DNA from: DASZIT01 sp052143315
GTDB taxonomy: Bacteria; Actinomycetota; Acidimicrobiia; Acidimicrobiales; RAAP-2
Direction of reading: 5' to 3'
Assembly: GCA_052143315.1 (NCBI GenBank)
Contig: JBKQTE010000055.1
Span: forward strand, 61,943 to 125,942
DNA: 64,000 nucleotides
Below the pieces are notes generated by a model. The model ran no database searches, was not told the DNA's origin, and saw only the letters and a list, made by a program, of their open reading frames with translations. A program made the position numbers and the translations under genes. This document shows positions 1 through 10,685 of the stretch, one piece after another; the stretch's first letter is position 1; the number at the start of each line of letters is the position of its first letter.

Positions 1-2
1 GG

Positions 3-41
3 GCGGCGGCGGCCGGGCTGGCCCTCGGCGGCCTCCTCTGA
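3..41 (+). CDS. 3' end of an upstream gene (partial)
   Basis: The window opens inside a possible plus-strand reading frame that ends in TGA at 39-41 and encodes AAAAGLALGGLL. An Ala/Gly/Leu-rich tail could be a membrane segment or a linker. Too little is present to name a family. The gap to the response regulator (about 140 bp) suggests a separate transcription unit. Confidence 0.25.
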   Translation, partial: AAAAGLALGGLL

Positions 42-72
42 CCGACGGGCCCCTGCGCGCCCGTCGCGCAAC

Positions 73-90
73 GTTCACGGAACGATCACC
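73..90 (+). promoter_or_regulatory. Candidate PHO box pair upstream of the response regulator
   Basis: GTTCACG (73-79) and GATCACC (84-90) are spaced exactly 11 bp start to start. This is the repeat spacing of actinobacterial PhoP/RegX3 operators (consensus close to GTTCACC). It lies about 90 bp before the response-regulator start and would fit autoregulation. It is weaker than the triple array upstream of pstS. Confidence 0.45.
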
Positions 91-181
91 GAGGGGATCC
101 CGACCGGTCGACTGCCGTTCATCTCCCCTCCCTACGATCTCCGGGGGATCCCTGCGATCTTCCGGGAGGTCGTACGGCACC

Positions 182-1000
182 ATGCCGACCACAGATGAAA
201 AGGTCAGGGTCCTCGTCGTCGAGGACGAGGAGTCGTATCGCGAGGCGATGTCCTCGGGGCTCCGTCGCGAGGGCTACGAGGTCGATCTGGCCGCCGACGG
301 CATCGACGGTCTCGCCCGCTTCGCCGAGCGCCCCCCCGACATCGTGCTGCTCGACGTGCTGCTCCCGGGCATGCACGGCAACGAGGTGTGCCGGCGGATG
401 CGCCAGATCGCCCCGGTCCCCATCGTGATCGTCAGTGCCGTCGACACCGAGCTCGACGTGGTGCTCGGCCTGGAGCTGGGGGCCGCCGGCTACGTCACCA
501 AGCCGTTCCACCTGCGCGAGCTGGTGGCCCGGATGCAGGCCATCCTTCGCCGCGTCACCCCGCCGCTGGCCTTCGGAACCCCGGACCCGAGCGCCGATGG
601 GACTCCGGGGCCGGCGGCGAACGGGGGGCCGACGGCGAGGAGCGGGTACACGGAGGACGGTCGGCGCCAGGACGTCACCTTCGGCTCAGCCGCCGTGGAC
701 TTCGTCCGCCGAGAGGTGGCCGTCGACGGCGAGCCGGTCCACCTGTCGCGCCGGGAGTTCGACCTGCTGGCGGTGTTGCTGTCGCCGGCCCGGCAGGTGC
801 GTACCCGTGACGAGCTGATCGACCTCCTGTGGCCCGACCGCTACCTGTCCGACAGCCGCACCCTCGACACTCACATCCACCGGCTGCGGACCAAGCTGGA
901 GCCCGACCCGGCGTCGCCCACGTACATCGTCACGGTCCGGGGGGTCGGCTTCCGGATCGACCCCGACGGTACCCGCCCGCCGCCGCCGCCGAGGAGCTGA
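182..1000 (+). CDS. OmpR/PhoB-family response regulator, likely phosphate-responsive
   Basis: Two-component response regulator of 272 aa. An N-terminal receiver domain (about residues 8-125) carries the acidic pocket E14/D15, phospho-acceptor D58 (LLDVLLPG), S85 and K107 (TKPF). A Gly/Pro/Asp-rich linker (about 125-160) is longer than usual. The C-terminal winged helix (about 165-262) has the OmpR-type signatures RREFDLL and the end motif VRGVGFRI. The ATG at 182 follows GGGAGG at a long spacing. The gene is convergent with the pst operon, and PHO-like boxes lie upstream of both, so a PhoP/RegX3 role is likely. No sensor kinase is visible; it may lie left of the window. The proline-rich tail is ordinary for high-GC genes. 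Confidence 0.85.
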   Translation: MPTTDEKVRVLVVEDEESYREAMSSGLRREGYEVDLAADGIDGLARFAERPPDIVLLDVLLPGMHGNEVCRRMRQIAPVPIVIVSAVDTELDVVLGLELGAAGYVTKPFHLRELVARMQAILRRVTPPLAFGTPDPSADGTPGPAANGGPTARSGYTEDGRRQDVTFGSAAVDFVRREVAVDGEPVHLSRREFDLLAVLLSPARQVRTRDELIDLLWPDRYLSDSRTLDTHIHRLRTKLEPDPASPTYIVTVRGVGFRIDPDGTRPPPPPRS

Positions 1001-1018
1001 GGACGGCTCGGCCCTCGG

Positions 1019-1879
1019 TCAGCCGAACCGGCCGTTCACGTAGTCGAGGGTGCGGGCGTCGTCCGGCTCGCTGAAGAGCTTGGCGGTGGTGTCGAACTCG
1101 ATGAGCTCGCCGGCCTTGTCGTCGGCCATCAGCAGGAAGGCGCACTGGTCGGAGACCCGCAGGGCCTGCTGCATGTTGTGGGTCACGATGATGATGGTCA
1201 CCCGGTTCTTCAGCTCGCCGATCAGCTCCTCGATCCGCTTGGTGGCGATGGGGTCCAAAGCGGAGGTGGGTTCGTCCATCAGCAGCACCTCGGGCTCCAC
1301 GGCCAGGGCCCGGGCGATGCACAGGCGCTGCTGCTCCCCGCCGGACAGGGTGCTGGCGTGCGCCTTGAGCCGCTCCTTGACGCTGTCCCACAGGGCGGCG
1401 GCCACCAGGGAGGACTCGGCGGCCTCGTCGAGCAGCGACTTCTTCCGCACGCCGTTGAACCGAAGCCCGGACACCGTGTTCTCGTAGATGCTCATGGTGG
1501 GGAACGGGTTGGGGCGCTGGAACACCATGCCCACCCTCGACCGGAGCAGCGTGGGATCGGTGGAGCTGGCGTAGACGTCGAGGTCGCCCAGCAGGATCTG
1601 GCCGGTGACCTTGGCCGAGCGGACGGTGTCGTGCATCCGGTTCAGCGCCCGCAGCAGCGTGGTCTTGCCCGATCCCGACGGGCCGATCAGGGCGGTGATC
1701 TCCCGCTCGAACACGTCGAAGCTGACCCCGCGCACGGCGGCACGCCCGCCGAACGCCACGCTGACGTTCTTCAGCTGCATGACGGGGTGGCCGGTGGGAC
1801 GGTCGGGGAAGACCTCGCCGGTTGTCAGGTTCGTGTCTTTGTCGGTGCCGGTCGTGATGGAGGTCAGTGACTCGCTCAA
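1019..1879 (-). CDS. pstB: Phosphate ABC transporter ATP-binding protein PstB
   Basis: ATPase of the PstSCAB high-affinity phosphate importer, acting at the inner face of the membrane. It has Walker A GPSGSGKT (about residues 66-73), the PstB-typical stretch NPFPTMSIYEN, ABC signature LSGGEQQRL, Walker B LLMDEPTSALDP and the switch His in VTHNM. The start chosen is TTG at 1879, whose TTGA overlaps the pstA stop codon, giving translational coupling and a 286-aa product. An ATG at 1780 (MQLKNV) would give about 253 aa, the more usual length, so the first 33 residues are uncertain. It is last in the pstSCAB order and convergent with the response regulator. Confidence 0.93.
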   Translation of the reverse strand: MSESLTSITTGTDKDTNLTTGEVFPDRPTGHPVMQLKNVSVAFGGRAAVRGVSFDVFEREITALIGPSGSGKTTLLRALNRMHDTVRSAKVTGQILLGDLDVYASSTDPTLLRSRVGMVFQRPNPFPTMSIYENTVSGLRFNGVRKKSLLDEAAESSLVAAALWDSVKERLKAHASTLSGGEQQRLCIARALAVEPEVLLMDEPTSALDPIATKRIEELIGELKNRVTIIIVTHNMQQALRVSDQCAFLLMADDKAGELIEFDTTAKLFSEPDDARTLDYVNGRFG

Positions 1880-2787
1880 CGTCGCTCCCTCTGCAGTATC
1901 GCCGCCAGCACCCGGCTGCCGATGCTGAGTACCAGGACCGCCGCCATCAGCAGGAGGGCTGCTCCCCAGGCGATCTGCACCAGGTCGGGGTACGGCTGGC
2001 TGCTGTTGTTGTAGATCAGGATCGGGAGCGCCTCCATCGCCTTGGTGGGGTTCCACTGGAGGTACTGGTTGCCGAAGATGGTGAACAGGAGCGGGGCCGT
2101 CTCACCGACGCCGCGAGCGATGGCCAGCAGCACCCCGGTGATGACACCGGGGAGGGCGGCGGGGAGGATCACCCGGCGGACGATGGTGAACTTGCGGGCG
2201 CCGAGGGCCAGGCCGGCCTCGTTCAGCTCGGAGGGGACCCCCCTGATGGCCGTCTCCCCGGCCCGCATGACGACCGGCAGCATGATCATGCCGATGGCGA
2301 AGGCCCCGATCAGACCGCTGTAGCCGAAGGTCTTGACCAGGGCGATGTAGCCGAAGATGCCCATGAGGATCGACGGCACCCCGGTCATGATGTCGGCAGT
2401 GAAGCGGATGCCCGAGGCGATCCGCCCGTCCGACTCGGCCAGGAACAGTCCGGCCAGCAGCCCGAACGGCACGGTCACCGCGGTGGCCACCGCTCCGATG
2501 ATGATGGTGCCGACGATGGCGTTGTAGGCGCCTCCGTTGGGGATGCCCTCGGGCTTGGTGACCTGGGTGAAGAACGTGTCGCTCCAGGCCGGGATGCCCT
2601 TGGCGAAGGTGTAGACGATCACCGCCACCAGCGGGACCAACGCCACGAGTAGGAAGAGCCAGCAGACGGAGATGGCGATCCGGGAGTAGGCTTTGCGTCG
2701 GCTCACCGACGACTTGGCGATGCTCTGGATCCGCCGCCTCCGCTCGAGGATCGGGTCGGACGACGGGTCGAGGGTGAGGACGGTCAT
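1876..2787 (-). CDS. pstA: Phosphate ABC transporter permease PstA
   Basis: Integral membrane subunit that with PstC forms the phosphate channel. The 303-aa product has a charged cytoplasmic N-terminus, a first transmembrane helix (about residues 35-60) and five more hydrophobic segments. The EAA-type loop that docks onto PstB reads LALGARKFTIVRRVILP, followed by GVGETAPLLF, typical of PstA. The ATG at 2785-2787 overlaps the pstC stop (ATGA), and the pstA stop overlaps the pstB start, so the three genes are coupled. The family match and operon context are unambiguous. Confidence 0.93.
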   Translation of the reverse strand: MTVLTLDPSSDPILERRRRIQSIAKSSVSRRKAYSRIAISVCWLFLLVALVPLVAVIVYTFAKGIPAWSDTFFTQVTKPEGIPNGGAYNAIVGTIIIGAVATAVTVPFGLLAGLFLAESDGRIASGIRFTADIMTGVPSILMGIFGYIALVKTFGYSGLIGAFAIGMIMLPVVMRAGETAIRGVPSELNEAGLALGARKFTIVRRVILPAALPGVITGVLLAIARGVGETAPLLFTIFGNQYLQWNPTKAMEALPILIYNNSSQPYPDLVQIAWGAALLLMAAVLVLSIGSRVLAAILQRERR

Positions 2788-3761
2788 ACCACGGCCACCG
2801 AGGTGGCGCCGCCGGCGGCGCCGACCTTGCCCCGGACCAGCACCCGGGCCAGGCTGTTGACCGCCACGCCGATCACCAGCAGCACCAGGCCGGCGCCGAA
2901 CAGGGCGGCCAGCTCGGTGCCCGACGCCTCGCCGAAGTTGTTGATGATCAGGGCGGGGAGGGTCGAGGCCGGCGACTTGAGGGAGTGGGCGATGTAGGGG
3001 GAGTTGCCGATGACCAGGGCCACCGCCACCGTCTCCCCGAGGGCCCGGCCGGTGGCCAGGGTGAACCCGCCCAGCAGGCCGGTGCGGGCCCCGGGCACCA
3101 CCACCTTGCGGAGCACCTGCCAGCGGGTGGCCCCGAGGGCCATCGCCCCCTCCACCTGCTCGTTGGGCACCACCGCCAGCACGTCGCGCGAGATGGCCAC
3201 CATGGTCGGGAGCACCATGACGAACAGGATGGTGCCGGCCAGCAGCAGGCCCACGCCCTCGTCGGGTCCGTTGAACAGGCTGGTCCACCCGAGCACGGAG
3301 GTGAGGAACGGCTCGAGGTGGGCGCGCCAGATGGGCGCCAGGGCGACCACGCCCCACAGGCCGTAGACGACGCTGGGCACGGCGGCCAGCAGCTCCACCG
3401 CCGTCCCCAGGACCACCTTGACCCTGGCGGGGACCAGGTAGGCCAGGGACAGGGCGGTGCCCAGCCCGATGGGCACGGCCAGCACCATGGCGATGGCGGT
3501 GGTCTCGACGGTCCCCAAGATGAAAGGGAGCAGCCCGAACTTGTTGAGGTTCGGGTTCCACGTCTTCTGCACGATCCACGAGAACCCGAGGGTGGAGAAG
3601 GCGGGCCTGGCCTGGTTGACGATGGAGTAGAGGAACCAGGCCACCAGGGCGGCGAAGATCGCCGCCCCGACGAACAGGACGATCCTGTACACGCCGTCGG
3701 GAAGGGAGAAGCGGCTGTGCCCCCTCTCCCTTCCCACGCGCACCGGTTCAGTCGTGGTCAT
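2784..3761 (-). CDS. pstC: Phosphate ABC transporter permease PstC
   Basis: Second channel-forming permease of the phosphate importer, 325 aa. There is a basic N-terminus, a first transmembrane helix (about residues 27-50) and a periplasmic loop. The BPD_transp_1 domain has EAA loop GAMALGATRWQVLRKVVVP and the PstC/PstA-typical GRALGETVAVA. It begins with ATG 20 bp after pstS and ends in an ATGA overlap with pstA. Hydrophobic-segment count and length fit PstC. Confidence 0.93.
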   Translation of the reverse strand: MTTTEPVRVGRERGHSRFSLPDGVYRIVLFVGAAIFAALVAWFLYSIVNQARPAFSTLGFSWIVQKTWNPNLNKFGLLPFILGTVETTAIAMVLAVPIGLGTALSLAYLVPARVKVVLGTAVELLAAVPSVVYGLWGVVALAPIWRAHLEPFLTSVLGWTSLFNGPDEGVGLLLAGTILFVMVLPTMVAISRDVLAVVPNEQVEGAMALGATRWQVLRKVVVPGARTGLLGGFTLATGRALGETVAVALVIGNSPYIAHSLKSPASTLPALIINNFGEASGTELAALFGAGLVLLVIGVAVNSLARVLVRGKVGAAGGATSVAVV

Positions 3762-3781
3762 CTCGACCGGTCAGACCCATG

Positions 3782-4987
3782 TCACTTGGTCAGCAGCGGC
3801 GATCCGCTGGGACCCGTGACCGTCAGCAGCTGGGTGCGGGCGTAGGTCTGGACGGCCGGCGGCAGCGCCACGTAGTCGAGGGCGGCGGCCAAGCTCTGGC
3901 CGCCCCCGGTCTGGGTGGTCCAGTCGAGCACCTTCACCGTGTCTGCACCGACGGTCGGGCTGGTCTGCTTCTGCAGCAGGATGGCCCAGCTGTAGCCGGC
4001 GATCGGGTAGCTCCCCGCCCCCGGCTCGTTGACGATGGAGAAGCTGGTCGGGGTGACGGCGGCCTTCTGGGCGGCGTCGAGGGCCACCGAGGCCACGCTC
4101 GGCACCACGTACACCCCGGCGGCGTTCTTGACCGCCGCATAGGTGAAGTTGTTCTGGATGGCGTAGTTCAGCTCCACGTACCCGATCGAGTACGGGGTGG
4201 TCTTGATGCTGTTCGCCACGCCGGCGTTCTTTGGCGAGGCTATTGCCCCCGTCGGCCAGGCGATGGTCTTCGACGTCCCCAACGTCCAGACACTCGGCGC
4301 CGCCGACGTGAGGTAGTCGCTGAAGATGTAGGTGGTGCCGCTGCTGTCGGCCCGCACCTCGGGGACGATGGGGTTGGACGGGAGGGTCACGCCGGGGTTC
4401 TGCGCGGTGATCTGCGGCGCGTTCCACGTCTTGACGGTTCCGGAGAAGATGCCGGCGAGGGTCGGGCCGTCGAGCTTCAACCGCTGGGTCACGCCGGGCA
4501 GGTTGTAGGAGACGGAGACGCCACCCAGGATGTCGGGGATCTGGATGACCGTTCCGGACGAGGCCGGGACCTTGGCCAGGTCCGAGGCGGACATCGGCAC
4601 GTCGGAGGCGGCGAAGTCGACGGTGCCCGCCTCGAAGGCGGTGATGCCGGCGCCACTGCCGACACCCTGGTAGTTGACTTGCACGCCCTGGTTCTTCGAG
4701 CTGTAGGTGTAGAAGGCCTTGGTGAAGAACGGCTGTACGAAGGTGGACCCGGACGCCGAGATGGTGCCGGCCGGAGCCGTCAGGTCGGCCGCCAGGTACT
4801 GGGCGCCGCCGGCGGCCGGCGAGGTGGTGGCCGCGCCGGGGAGCGTGGTGGTGGTCGTGGTGGCGGTGGACGACGACGAGCTGCAGGCGGCCACCAGCAG
4901 GCCGGCGCCGGCAATGCCGAGGGCGAGGGCCCTGGTCCGCCTGCCGCGGGACCTCGAGACTGCCGGGGGGGTTGGCGAGTCGAGCAC
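3782..4987 (-). CDS. pstS: Phosphate-binding lipoprotein PstS
   Basis: Extracytoplasmic phosphate receptor feeding PstCA, 401 aa. The GTG start at 4987 lies downstream of GGAGG. It gives a lipoprotein signal: Arg-rich n-region, hydrophobic GIAGAGLLVAAC with lipobox Cys at about residue 35, then a Ser/Thr linker. The mature PBP-like-2 domain begins with the phosphate loop ISASGSTFVQPFF and contains FAASDVPMSASDL and SSGTTYIFSDYL, typical of PstS. It is first in the operon and preceded by three 11-bp-spaced PHO boxes. Confidence 0.93.
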   Translation of the reverse strand: MLDSPTPPAVSRSRGRRTRALALGIAGAGLLVAACSSSSSTATTTTTTLPGAATTSPAAGGAQYLAADLTAPAGTISASGSTFVQPFFTKAFYTYSSKNQGVQVNYQGVGSGAGITAFEAGTVDFAASDVPMSASDLAKVPASSGTVIQIPDILGGVSVSYNLPGVTQRLKLDGPTLAGIFSGTVKTWNAPQITAQNPGVTLPSNPIVPEVRADSSGTTYIFSDYLTSAAPSVWTLGTSKTIAWPTGAIASPKNAGVANSIKTTPYSIGYVELNYAIQNNFTYAAVKNAAGVYVVPSVASVALDAAQKAAVTPTSFSIVNEPGAGSYPIAGYSWAILLQKQTSPTVGADTVKVLDWTTQTGGGQSLAAALDYVALPPAVQTYARTQLLTVTGPSGSPLLTK

Positions 4988-5068
4988 TGGTGGTACTACC
5001 TCCGTGTGGATGGACGTGGCCAGGGGACCCCGCAACTGTTCGGGCACACCCGTGTATCGGAGCCGACA

Positions 5069-5109
5069 GTATCGACGGCAGGTAAACATTCCCTGAACTA
5101 GAGGTGAAC
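5069..5109 (-). promoter_or_regulatory. PHO box array and -10 element of the pstSCAB promoter
   Basis: On the minus strand the 7-mers GTTCACC (5103-5109), GTTCAGG (5092-5098) and GTTTACC (5081-5087) recur with exact 11-bp periodicity. This is the direct-repeat architecture bound by PhoP/RegX3-type regulators in actinobacteria. A -10-like GATACT (5069-5074) follows at a distance that puts the array over the -35 region, as expected for class II activation. Confidence 0.7.
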
Positions 5110-5198
5110 GCACGCCCAACGTCAGATGCACACCGGATGAACTGTCCCCAGGTGGGGACCTTCCGGCCGCCGCCCGCACGAACTCCCTGGTCACAACG

Positions 5199-6983
5199 TC
5201 AGACTGGCGAGCCGGCCTCCTCCTCGTGGTCGCGGCGGAGCACCCGCAGCAGCTCCTCGTACGGTCCCACCAGATAGGCCTGGTCGCCGGGGGCGAACCG
5301 GGTGTCCCGCCGGGGCGGGTGCTCGAGCCGCCCCACCTTGGCCGCCCGGCTGATGGCCACCACCCGGGTCCGGGCCGACAGGTCGACCATGGCCAGCCCG
5401 TCGAGCCCCCGGCCCGACGACACCGACAGGCGGCCCACCACGAAGGGCTGCCGCCCCACCGTGAACGAGCCGAGCATGTCAAGGCCGAGGGCGGCCCCGA
5501 CGAACCGAGGGGCCGCCAGGGCGGAGGTCGACCGCACGTGGCGGAAGTCGAAGTGGCGCTCGACCATCTGGCCCAGGGCCCGGTCGAAGACCCGCAGGAT
5601 CACCGGGACGGTGATCCACCGCTCGCCCAGGTAGTCCCGGACGGCCAGGCCGGTCTCGATGTTGGTGAGATCGTCGCTGGTCAGCACGGCCACCGCCGAG
5701 GCCAGGTGGACGTTGGCCGACTCGAGGGTCTGGCGCTGGGTGGAGTCAGCCAGCAGCACCGGTACCCCCAGGGCCCGGGCGTGGTTGAGGTAGCGGTTGT
5801 GCTCGTTCCGCTCCACCACCACCACCTCCCGGCCCTCGGCCAGGAGCTCCTCCACCACCCGGATGCCCACCGAGCCCAGGCCCACCACCACCACGTGATC
5901 CTCCATGCCGACCACCTTCTGGCGTCCCAGCGACTGCTCGATGCGCCACGACACCAGCACGTTGGTGATGAGGGCGAAGACCGCGGTCAGCAGGGCGGCG
6001 CCGGCGGCGATCAGCACGATCCCGAACACCTCCATCCAGGCGGCCTGGTGGACGAAGGAGAAGTCGCCGTACCCGACGGTGGAGATGGTCTCCACGGTGA
6101 AGTAGAGCGAGTTGAGCCAGCCGAGGTGTCCTCCGCCGGGAGCGCGGAAGCCGAAGTGGAGGATGAGCACCGACACCACCACCAGGGTCAGCGCCGCCAC
6201 CATGGCGAACCGGAGGGCGGCGTTGGTGTCGGCCCGGAGCATCCCCGACAGGCGGCGGACCTTCTCCCGGAACGGCCGGCGCTGCACGGTGTGCTGGCGC
6301 ACCCGGCGGGTGTCCTCGGTGGCGATCCCCATCTCGCCCAGCTCCTCGGGGGTGCCGAGCACGGTGACCAGGTCCCCGGGCCCCACCGCGAAGTCCCGTC
6401 CCGGACAGGCCACCGTCGCCGCGCCGTCGGCCGGGACCACCCCGACCGGGGCCAGGTCGCCGAAGAGGTCCCGGAGGGTCCCGGGCTTGTCCACCCGGAC
6501 CTGCGTGGCCACGAACCGGGTGCCTCCGAGCTCTAGGGGATGGGCCTCCCGGCCCATGCACGCCTCGACGATGGACGGAGCGGCCAGTGTGGCGGTGTCG
6601 AGCACGGAGCCCGGACCGGTGACCTGGGCCACCGCCGCCCCCACGGCGGCGTTGGCCAGCTGCACCACCACCCGGATGTCGGGGCGCCGCTCGCTGATCA
6701 ACAGCGCCGACTCCAGGGTCTGGACCTCGGTCCGCTCGGCCACCACCACTGCCCGGGCCCCGGCCAGCCCGGCGTCGTCCAGCGCCCCGAGCCGGGGACT
6801 GCCCACGATGTGGGGCACACCCCACGCCTCCACCGCCCGTACCAGGCGGGGGTCCGGCTCATCGTCGACCACCACCACCCGGACCCCAGCCTGGTGGAGC
6901 TGCTCGACGGTCCTGAGTCCGATGCCCTGGAGCCCGCAGACGATGACGTGGCCCTGCCAGTGCCGACACGGCGACGCATCCAT
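5199..6983 (-). CDS. K+ channel protein with RCK domains flanking the pore
   Basis: Predicted potassium channel of 594 aa. Order: TrkA-N/RCK Rossmann domain (about residues 10-125, GLQGIG); a TrkA-C-like segment (about 145-215); TM1 (about 254-276); pore loop with selectivity filter TVGYGD (302-307); TM2 (about 320-345); a second TrkA-N domain (from about 360, VVVVGLGSVG); and a C-terminal RCK tail. Most prokaryotic RCK channels carry RCK only after the pore. Here two RCK units bracket a two-helix pore in one chain. The start ATG at 6983 is chosen because upstream sequence reads as low-complexity. The gene is divergent from lon across a 374-bp gap. Function in K+ flux or osmotic control is inferred. 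Confidence 0.85.
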   Translation of the reverse strand: MDASPCRHWQGHVIVCGLQGIGLRTVEQLHQAGVRVVVVDDEPDPRLVRAVEAWGVPHIVGSPRLGALDDAGLAGARAVVVAERTEVQTLESALLISERRPDIRVVVQLANAAVGAAVAQVTGPGSVLDTATLAAPSIVEACMGREAHPLELGGTRFVATQVRVDKPGTLRDLFGDLAPVGVVPADGAATVACPGRDFAVGPGDLVTVLGTPEELGEMGIATEDTRRVRQHTVQRRPFREKVRRLSGMLRADTNAALRFAMVAALTLVVVSVLILHFGFRAPGGGHLGWLNSLYFTVETISTVGYGDFSFVHQAAWMEVFGIVLIAAGAALLTAVFALITNVLVSWRIEQSLGRQKVVGMEDHVVVVGLGSVGIRVVEELLAEGREVVVVERNEHNRYLNHARALGVPVLLADSTQRQTLESANVHLASAVAVLTSDDLTNIETGLAVRDYLGERWITVPVILRVFDRALGQMVERHFDFRHVRSTSALAAPRFVGAALGLDMLGSFTVGRQPFVVGRLSVSSGRGLDGLAMVDLSARTRVVAISRAAKVGRLEHPPRRDTRFAPGDQAYLVGPYEELLRVLRRDHEEEAGSPV

Positions 6984-7134
6984 GCCCGTATGGTGCCGCG
7001 GCCGCGTTTCAGGCGGATTACCGCATCGTTTCAGGCGGGCACCTTTTCTCCTATGCGACCGGCTGGGGCTGCGACCGGCTGGGGCTGCGAGCAAGGAGGA
7101 GCCGTGGGGAGGGGGCATATCGTTTTCCGAGTTG

Positions 7135-7165
7135 TGGCACACGTGCCGTTTTGGCAGATGTGTCA
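7135..7165. promoter_or_regulatory. Imperfect dyad between the K+ channel gene and lon
   Basis: A 13-nt left arm starting TGGCACACG (7135-7147) and a right arm ending TGTGTCA (7153-7165) pair at 10 of 13 positions around a GTTTT loop. The left half with its flank (GTTGTGGCACACGTG) resembles half of the perfect palindrome at 22486-22513. It lies in the gap between two divergent genes, so it could be an operator for either. The rest of the 6984-7357 gap shows only the tandem repeat at 7206-7239 and GC-rich filler. Confidence 0.4.
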
Positions 7166-7205
7166 CCAATAGAGAATCGGAACACCCCGGGCCTCCCGTG
7201 GCAGG

Positions 7206-7239
7206 GCGGACAGAGCGGGCAGAGCGGACAGAGCGGGCA
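7206..7239. repeat. Short tandem repeat upstream of lon (9-bp unit)
   Basis: Nearly four copies of a 9-bp unit GCGGRCAGA (alternating A and G at the fifth base) stand end to end about 120 bp before the lon start. The array can equally be read as an 18-bp unit repeated twice. No coding function is seen; such a tract is a likely site of length variation between strains. Confidence 0.7.
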
Positions 7240-7357
7240 TCAGCCACGGCAGGTGGTTGGCAGCCGTGGGACGGCGGTGCCCCCGGGAATACTCCAGGAC
7301 CCAGTCTGTTGACTTAGCAACAATCACCGCACGGTGACGACTGGAGGACCCGTGGAC

Positions 7358-9763
<2,406 letters not shown>

Positions 9764-9764
9764 G

Positions 9765-10685
9765 TCAGTCGCCGGGGAGGAAGTCGGCGAGGATCCGGGC
9801 CAGCTCCAGGGGACGGTCCCCCTGGATGCTGTGCCCGGCGCCGTCGACCAGCACCACCCGGTCCCCCGGGCGGCGTCGTTCGAACTCGACCACGTCGGCG
9901 TCGTCGACCACCGGGGACAGGCTCCCCCGCACCAACAGGGTGGGGACGGTCAGACCCTCGAGGTCGTCCCACAGGGAGCCGAACTCCAACGACTCCACGT
10001 GGAGACCGGTGGCGTGCGAGGGGCGGCCCAGCTGATGGCGCCATGTCCAGGCGCCGTCGGGACGCTGGACGGCGTTATGGAGTACCCCCCGCCGGAGCGA
10101 CGACTCCGAACGGGTGGGGTTGAACGCCACGGTGCGGGCCAGGATCTCGTCGAAGGTGGCGAACGTCTCGGGCCCGGCCAGGAAGGCGGCGATGTCCGAG
10201 CTCTTCTCGCCGTTCACGCCCGGGGTGATGTCGACCAGCACCAGGCGGCGGACCTCCTCGGGATGCCTGGCGGCCAGGGCGATGGCGGTCACCCCTCCGA
10301 GGGACATCCCGACCACCAGGGAGGCGTCCGGGGCCAGGGCGGCGACGGCCACCGCCACGTCGTCGGCCAGGGCCGCCGGGTCCAGCGCCCTGGCCTCACC
10401 AGGCCAGTCGGAGTGGCCGTGCCCGGGGAGGTCCACGGCCACCAGCGGCCGGTCGAGGGCCAACGCCACCGTGTCCCAAGTGTGAGCGTTCTGGCCTCCG
10501 CCGTGGAGCAGCACCAGCTCGGCCGGGGCGGTGCCCCACACCAGGGCGCTGAGGCTGCGGCCCGGGGCCACCTCCACCGCCTCCCGCCGCACCGCCGGAT
10601 CGCCGTGCCAGGGGAGGCCCGCCTCCGAGGCGTTGTCGGCGAACATCGAGAACTCGTCGTAGCTCACCGTGGGATCGGCGCTCAT
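9765..10685 (-). CDS. Alpha/beta-fold hydrolase
   Basis: Serine-type alpha/beta hydrolase of 306 aa. Visible elements: oxyanion-hole region LLHGGGQNAHTW, nucleophile elbow GMSLGG, an acidic residue near VVDDADVVEFE and the catalytic His in DGAGHSIQGDRP. A cap region lies between about residues 165 and 240. ATG at 10685 follows AAGGAGG and overlaps the stop of the preceding luciferase-like gene by ATGA, so the two form a coupled pair. The substrate is unknown. It is convergent with lon, one base apart. Confidence 0.85.
   Translation of the reverse strand: MSADPTVSYDEFSMFADNASEAGLPWHGDPAVRREAVEVAPGRSLSALVWGTAPAELVLLHGGGQNAHTWDTVALALDRPLVAVDLPGHGHSDWPGEARALDPAALADDVAVAVAALAPDASLVVGMSLGGVTAIALAARHPEEVRRLVLVDITPGVNGEKSSDIAAFLAGPETFATFDEILARTVAFNPTRSESSLRRGVLHNAVQRPDGAWTWRHQLGRPSHATGLHVESLEFGSLWDDLEGLTVPTLLVRGSLSPVVDDADVVEFERRRPGDRVVLVDGAGHSIQGDRPLELARILADFLPGD

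Noticed and set aside
1876..3579. Long minus-strand frame beginning inside pstC
   Set aside because: Only its last 303 codons (pstA) are real; the front is pstC read in another frame.
3779..5101. 440-aa plus-strand frame over pstS
   Set aside because: It is the mirror of PstS, rich in Arg/Gly/His with no motif, and pstS has all family signatures on the minus strand.
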